The position numbers and the translations under genes were made by a program. Below the pieces are notes generated by a model. That model saw nothing but the letters and a program-made list of their open reading frames with translations, ran no database searches and was not told the DNA's origin. 9,133 nucleotides of DNA from an uncultured Eubacteriales bacterium (GTDB taxonomy: Bacteria > Bacillota > Clostridia > Peptostreptococcales > Anaerovoracaceae), in NCBI GenBank assembly GCA_900540145.1, contig UQEW01000073.1, forward strand, positions 1 through 9,133, written 5' to 3'. Of this stretch, positions 6,583 through 9,133 are shown piece by piece. Position 1 is the stretch's first letter; each line of letters starts with the position of its first letter.

Positions 6583-8265
6583 ATGAGAAGAAGACAAACG
6601 AGAGGGAAGAAAGAGCCCGGTCTTAAGGTGATTCCCATAGGAGGACTGAACGAAATAGGAAAGAATATGACGCTCCTGGAATACAACAATCAAATCCTTA
6701 TCATTGACTGCGGCATGACTTTTCCCGAAGACGAAATGTACGGAATTGATATCGTTATCCCTGATTTCAGTTACGTGATAGAAAACAGGGACAAACTGGT
6801 AGGAATGGTCATTACTCACGGTCATGAAGACCACATAGGCGCCATTCCGTACCTTTTAAAAAATGTAAAGTTACCTATATACGGAACGAGGCTCACTCTA
6901 GGCCTTGTGGAAAATAAATTAAAAGAACATCAAATCATCGGCGACTTGAGAACTATAAAAGCAGGCGATAAGATACAGCTGAGAGATTTCAAGATTGAAA
7001 CCATAAGGACAACCCATTCAATAGCTGATGCAATATGCCTTGCTATAACCACTCCTGCAGGAGTTATATTCCACACAGGTGACTTCAAGATAGACTATAC
7101 TCCGATTGACGGAGAACCCATTGACTTTGCCAGATTGGCAGAGATAGGAAAAAAGGGAGTAACGCTTATGATGTGCGACAGCACTAATGCTGTAAGGCCC
7201 GGATTTACAGCATCAGAGCGTGTGGTAGGAAGAACTATAGAGAATATATTCAGAACTGCCAAGACCAGAATAATAATTGCTACATTTTCATCCAATGTTC
7301 ATCGCGTTCAAAAGATTATTGAAAGCGCCGTAAAAGTAGGGAGAAAGGTGGCTATTTCCGGAAGAAGTATGGAAAATGTAGTGGCTCTTGCCATCGAATT
7401 GGGGTATCTGAATATTCCCGCCGGTACGCTGGTGGATTTGAAAATGACAAAAAATATTCCTGACGATAAGCTTGTGATAATAACTACAGGAAGCCAGGGC
7501 GAGCCAATGTCAGCCCTTTCGAGAATAGCGTCAGGAGAACACAAATCTGTCAAATTAAAAGCCGGAGATATGGTAATATTGTCATCAACTCCTGTGCCGG
7601 GTAACGAGAAAACGGTTTCAAATGTAGTAAATAAGCTGTTTGAAAAAGGAGCAGAAGTTATTTATTCGGATATTGCTGATATACATGTTTCCGGACATGC
7701 TTGTCAGGAGGAACTTAAGCTGATGCATTCTCTAATCAAACCTAAATTTTTCATGCCTGTTCATGGAGAGTATAGACATCTAATCCAGCATGCCAGGTTA
7801 GCTGAAAGCTTAGGATTGAAAAGTGAAAATATATTTGTTCTGGAAAACGGCAATATACTGAATGTAAATAAAAAGAAAGCTTATAAGGATGAGCAGCATG
7901 TAGACGCAGATGCTATATTGGTGGATGGTCTCGGCGTTGGAGATGTAGGGAATATAGTTTTGAGGGACCGTAAGCTTCTATCTGAATCAGGATTGATTAT
8001 CGTGGTAGCAGCAATAGATAAAGAAAGCAATGTTATCGTTTCCGGGCCTGATATTATTTCAAGAGGCTTTGTATATGTAAGAGAAAACGAGAAGCTTATC
8101 GAAGAAGCACGCAGAGTAGCAGAAGATGCTATAGAAAAATGCCAGAGAAAGAATATCAGAGATTGGAATACGATGAAATCTAAGGTAAGAGATTCTCTCG
8201 GGTCATATATCTATCAAACGACTAAGAGAGACCCGATTATCCTGCCGATATTCCTGGAAGTATAA
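6583..8265 (+). CDS. rnj: Ribonuclease J (RNase J1-like, metallo-beta-lactamase/beta-CASP)
   Basis: A 560-residue RNase J, a cytoplasmic 5'-3' exonuclease and endonuclease that matures rRNA and degrades mRNA in Firmicutes, usually working with other decay enzymes. The beta-lactamase core shows HGHEDH (79-84; His79, His81, Asp83, His84), THSIADA with His145, and FHTGDFK with Asp167. The beta-CASP region follows (TFSSNVHRVQ, GRSMENV, TGSQGEPMSALSRIA), then HVSGHACQEELKL (368-380) and MPVHGEYR with His394. The C-terminal domain (GVGDVGNIVLRDRKLLSESGL, near 450-475) ends in ILPIFLEV, matching the end of B. subtilis RNase J1 as recalled, so the gene is complete. GGAG at 6571-6574 lies 8 nt before the ATG. 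The 73-nt gap after leuS has no terminator that I can see, and no good promoter. Confidence 0.96.
   Translation: MRRRQTRGKKEPGLKVIPIGGLNEIGKNMTLLEYNNQILIIDCGMTFPEDEMYGIDIVIPDFSYVIENRDKLVGMVITHGHEDHIGAIPYLLKNVKLPIYGTRLTLGLVENKLKEHQIIGDLRTIKAGDKIQLRDFKIETIRTTHSIADAICLAITTPAGVIFHTGDFKIDYTPIDGEPIDFARLAEIGKKGVTLMMCDSTNAVRPGFTASERVVGRTIENIFRTAKTRIIIATFSSNVHRVQKIIESAVKVGRKVAISGRSMENVVALAIELGYLNIPAGTLVDLKMTKNIPDDKLVIITTGSQGEPMSALSRIASGEHKSVKLKAGDMVILSSTPVPGNEKTVSNVVNKLFEKGAEVIYSDIADIHVSGHACQEELKLMHSLIKPKFFMPVHGEYRHLIQHARLAESLGLKSENIFVLENGNILNVNKKKAYKDEQHVDADAILVDGLGVGDVGNIVLRDRKLLSESGLIIVVAAIDKESNVIVSGPDIISRGFVYVRENEKLIEEARRVAEDAIEKCQRKNIRDWNTMKSKVRDSLGSYIYQTTKRDPIILPIFLEV
8198..8236 (+). repeat. 7-bp inverted repeat at the 3' end of rnj
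   Basis: TCGGGTC at 8198-8204 is exactly complementary to GACCCGA at 8230-8236, with a 25-nt loop. CTCTC (8195-8199) can pair alternatively with GAGAG (8226-8230). It lies within the last 25 codons of rnj and is followed by no U-run, so I do not call it a terminator. It may be chance. Confidence 0.4.
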
Positions 8266-8293
8266 TATAAAAATAAGTTTAAACAGATTAACG

Positions 8294-8300
8294 AAAGAGG
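8294..8300 (+). promoter_or_regulatory. Ribosome binding site that bears on the ylbF-like start
   Basis: AAAGAGG precedes tandem ATG codons at 8305 and 8308. Spacing is 4 nt to the first and 7 nt to the second, which favours the second Met as the real start. Confidence 0.6.
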
Positions 8301-8304
8301 TACA

Positions 8305-8658
8305 ATGATGAACGTATACGATCAAGCCCACGGTCTGGCTCAGGCAATCAAGTCATCGGAAGAATTCAAACAATATGATGAGCTGAAAAAAAAGGTAGAT
8401 GCCAACCAGGATCTTGCTAATATGTTAAAGGATTTTCAAAAAAAGCAATTTGAATTACAAGCCAAACAAATGATGGGTGAAGAAATATCACAGGAGGCGA
8501 TGGCTGCAGTACAGTCCCTTTATGGGATAATGGCCGGCGATCCTCTCTGTGCAGAATATCTTCAGGCAGAGATGCGCTTTTCACTAATGATGAAAGACGT
8601 ATATGAGATCATAGGCGAAGCTACAGGATTGGGTGATTTAGGCGGTATAAAAGAATAA
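8305..8658 (+). CDS. YlbF/YmcA-family protein (Com_YlbF, DUF964)
   Basis: A small, highly charged, predicted all-helical protein of 117 residues (116 if the second Met is used). The pattern of long amphipathic helices (about 4-58 and 62-107), with LKDFQKKQFELQ in the middle and YLQAEMRFSLMMKDVYEIIGEAT near the end, matches the YlbF/YmcA family. In B. subtilis, YlbF, YmcA and YaaT form a complex that specifies RNase Y processing and affects competence, biofilm and sporulation. Here the gene lies 39 nt after RNase J, which suggests a role in RNA turnover; the partner is inferred, not seen. The start is ambiguous: AAAGAGG ends at 8300, giving 4 nt spacing to the ATG at 8305 and a better 7 nt to the ATG at 8308. 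It is not YlbF for certain; YmcA or another paralogue is possible. Confidence 0.85.
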   Translation: MMNVYDQAHGLAQAIKSSEEFKQYDELKKKVDANQDLANMLKDFQKKQFELQAKQMMGEEISQEAMAAVQSLYGIMAGDPLCAEYLQAEMRFSLMMKDVYEIIGEATGLGDLGGIKE

Positions 8659-8695
8659 GACCATAGGAACTTGCAAGCTATAGGATACTGAGGAC

Positions 8696-8724
8696 TTGGC
8701 AATAGCCATTTCTTTTGGTATAAT
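8696..8724 (+). promoter_or_regulatory. Sigma-A promoter of efp (extended -10)
   Basis: TTGGCA at 8696-8701 (five of six bases match TTGACA) is separated by exactly 17 nt from a perfect TATAAT at 8719-8724, preceded by TG one base upstream (8716-8717), an extended -10 element. Transcription should begin at about 8731-8732, leaving a leader of about 75 nt before efp. This is the only convincing promoter in the window. A 4-bp stem TGGC-AATA-GCCA (8697-8708) overlaps the -35 box. Confidence 0.85.
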
Positions 8725-8745
8725 AAAAAACATGAGATTGGAAAA

Positions 8746-8762
8746 AGAGTATATTGTACTCT
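8746..8762 (+). promoter_or_regulatory. Short hairpin in the efp 5' leader
   Basis: AGAGTA (8746-8751) pairs perfectly with TACTCT (8757-8762) around the 5-nt loop TATTG. It falls in the predicted untranslated leader, about 30 nt upstream of the efp ribosome binding site, and overlaps the end of a possible 10-codon ORF (8732-8764). A 6-bp stem could be chance; no U-run follows. Confidence 0.35.
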
Positions 8763-8793
8763 AATGATATGAAACAGCTAATTTGAAAAGAAT

Positions 8794-8797
8794 GGAG
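8794..8797 (+). promoter_or_regulatory. Ribosome binding site of efp
   Basis: GGAG, followed by AGA, sits 8 nt before the ATG at 8806. It fixes the start that gives the standard EF-P N-terminus. Confidence 0.75.
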
Positions 8798-8805
8798 AGA
8801 TAAAG

Positions 8806-9133
8806 ATGATTTACGCTAGCGATTTTAGAAAAGGTATCACCTTTGAAATTAATGGAGAGCCTCATGTAGTATTGGATTTCCAACATGTTAAACCGGGAAA
8901 AGGCGCTGCTTTTGTAAGAACAAAGTACAAAAATATTCTTACCGGAGCTACCAGAGAAGAAGCTTTCAACCCTGATGACAAGTTTCCAAAGGCTCATATA
9001 GAAACTAAGGTAATGCAGTACCTTTACAATGACGGCGAGCTGTATTACTTCATGGATGAAGAAACATACGAGCAGATTCCGCTGATGAAGGACCAGGTGG
9101 ATAACCTCGCCGAACGGGGTATCACCGAGGCCG
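8806..9133 (+). CDS. efp: Elongation factor P, N-terminal part; runs off the window end
   Basis: The first 109 codons of EF-P, which binds between the P and E sites and relieves ribosomes stalled on polyproline. The N-terminal KOW-like domain has the conserved sequence DFQHVKPGKGAAFVRTK (24-40), with Lys32 at the loop tip, the residue that carries the post-translational modification in other bacteria (5-aminopentanol in B. subtilis). The loop is PGKGAAF. The second OB domain begins with HIETKVMQYLYNDGELYYFMD (64-84) and YEQIPL. From about residue 100 onward the sequence (NLAERGITEA) no longer resembles the expected DALKFLKEN-type helix and the DNA becomes G+C-rich, so the last 30 or so bases may not belong to this gene. 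It has its own promoter (8696-8724) and a clear Shine-Dalgarno, so it is expressed separately from the upstream cluster. Confidence 0.94.
   Translation, partial: MIYASDFRKGITFEINGEPHVVLDFQHVKPGKGAAFVRTKYKNILTGATREEAFNPDDKFPKAHIETKVMQYLYNDGELYYFMDEETYEQIPLMKDQVDNLAERGITEA

Noticed and set aside
8237..8266. TATAAT at 8261-8266 over the rnj stop codon as a promoter for the ylbF-like gene
   Set aside because: The -10 hexamer is perfect, but the best -35 (TTATCC at 8237-8242) is poor and there is no extended -10. The hexamer is partly forced by the Val-stop codons.
8661..8701. Imperfect direct repeat of AGGAACTTGCAA and AGGACTTGGCAA before efp
   Set aside because: It is short, needs gaps to align, and the second copy coincides with the -35 box; no clear function follows from it.
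8659..8710. Intrinsic terminator after the ylbF-like gene
   Set aside because: Only weak pairings are present (GCTAT at 8677-8681 with ATAGC at 8702-8706; TGGC/GCCA at 8697-8708), and the T-rich stretch that follows is interrupted and is part of the efp promoter spacer.

Overview
The window is a compact, single-strand (+) stretch of housekeeping genes from a low-to-moderate G+C Firmicute, most likely a member of the Clostridia. The protein families, the strong AGGAG-type ribosome binding sites, an RNase J, a YlbF-family protein and an EF-P with lysine at position 32 all point that way. A finer placement cannot be supported by eye. I see no mobile element, CRISPR array, rRNA or tRNA.

Layout: hisS (3' part only) - aspS - nadD - yqeK - rsfS - leuS - rnj - ylbF-like - efp (5' part only). 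From hisS to leuS the genes are very tightly packed: a 25-nt gap, then 0 nt, a 17-nt overlap, an 11-nt overlap and an 8-nt gap. This looks like one transcription unit with translational coupling. A 73-nt gap precedes rnj and a 39-nt gap precedes the ylbF-like gene; neither holds a convincing terminator, so these two probably belong to the same unit. The 147-nt gap before efp contains a near-consensus sigma-A promoter with an extended -10 element, so efp starts a new unit.

Theme: the cluster joins tRNA charging (His, Asp, Leu), NAD synthesis (NadD), Ap4A hydrolysis (YqeK; Ap4A is a by-product of aminoacyl-tRNA synthetases), ribosome silencing (RsfS), mRNA/rRNA processing (RNase J, plus a YlbF-type protein related to an RNase-associated complex) and relief of ribosome stalling (EF-P). 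It reads as a translation and RNA-turnover neighbourhood.

No wholly new system is visible. The points most worth a second look are: a perfect 12-bp hairpin inside nadD at a place where the usual PPHK motif is altered; the last ~30 bases, which are G+C-rich and stop resembling EF-P (possible assembly chimera); a leaderless 10-codon ORF and hairpin in the efp leader; and the adjacency of RNase J with a YlbF-family gene.
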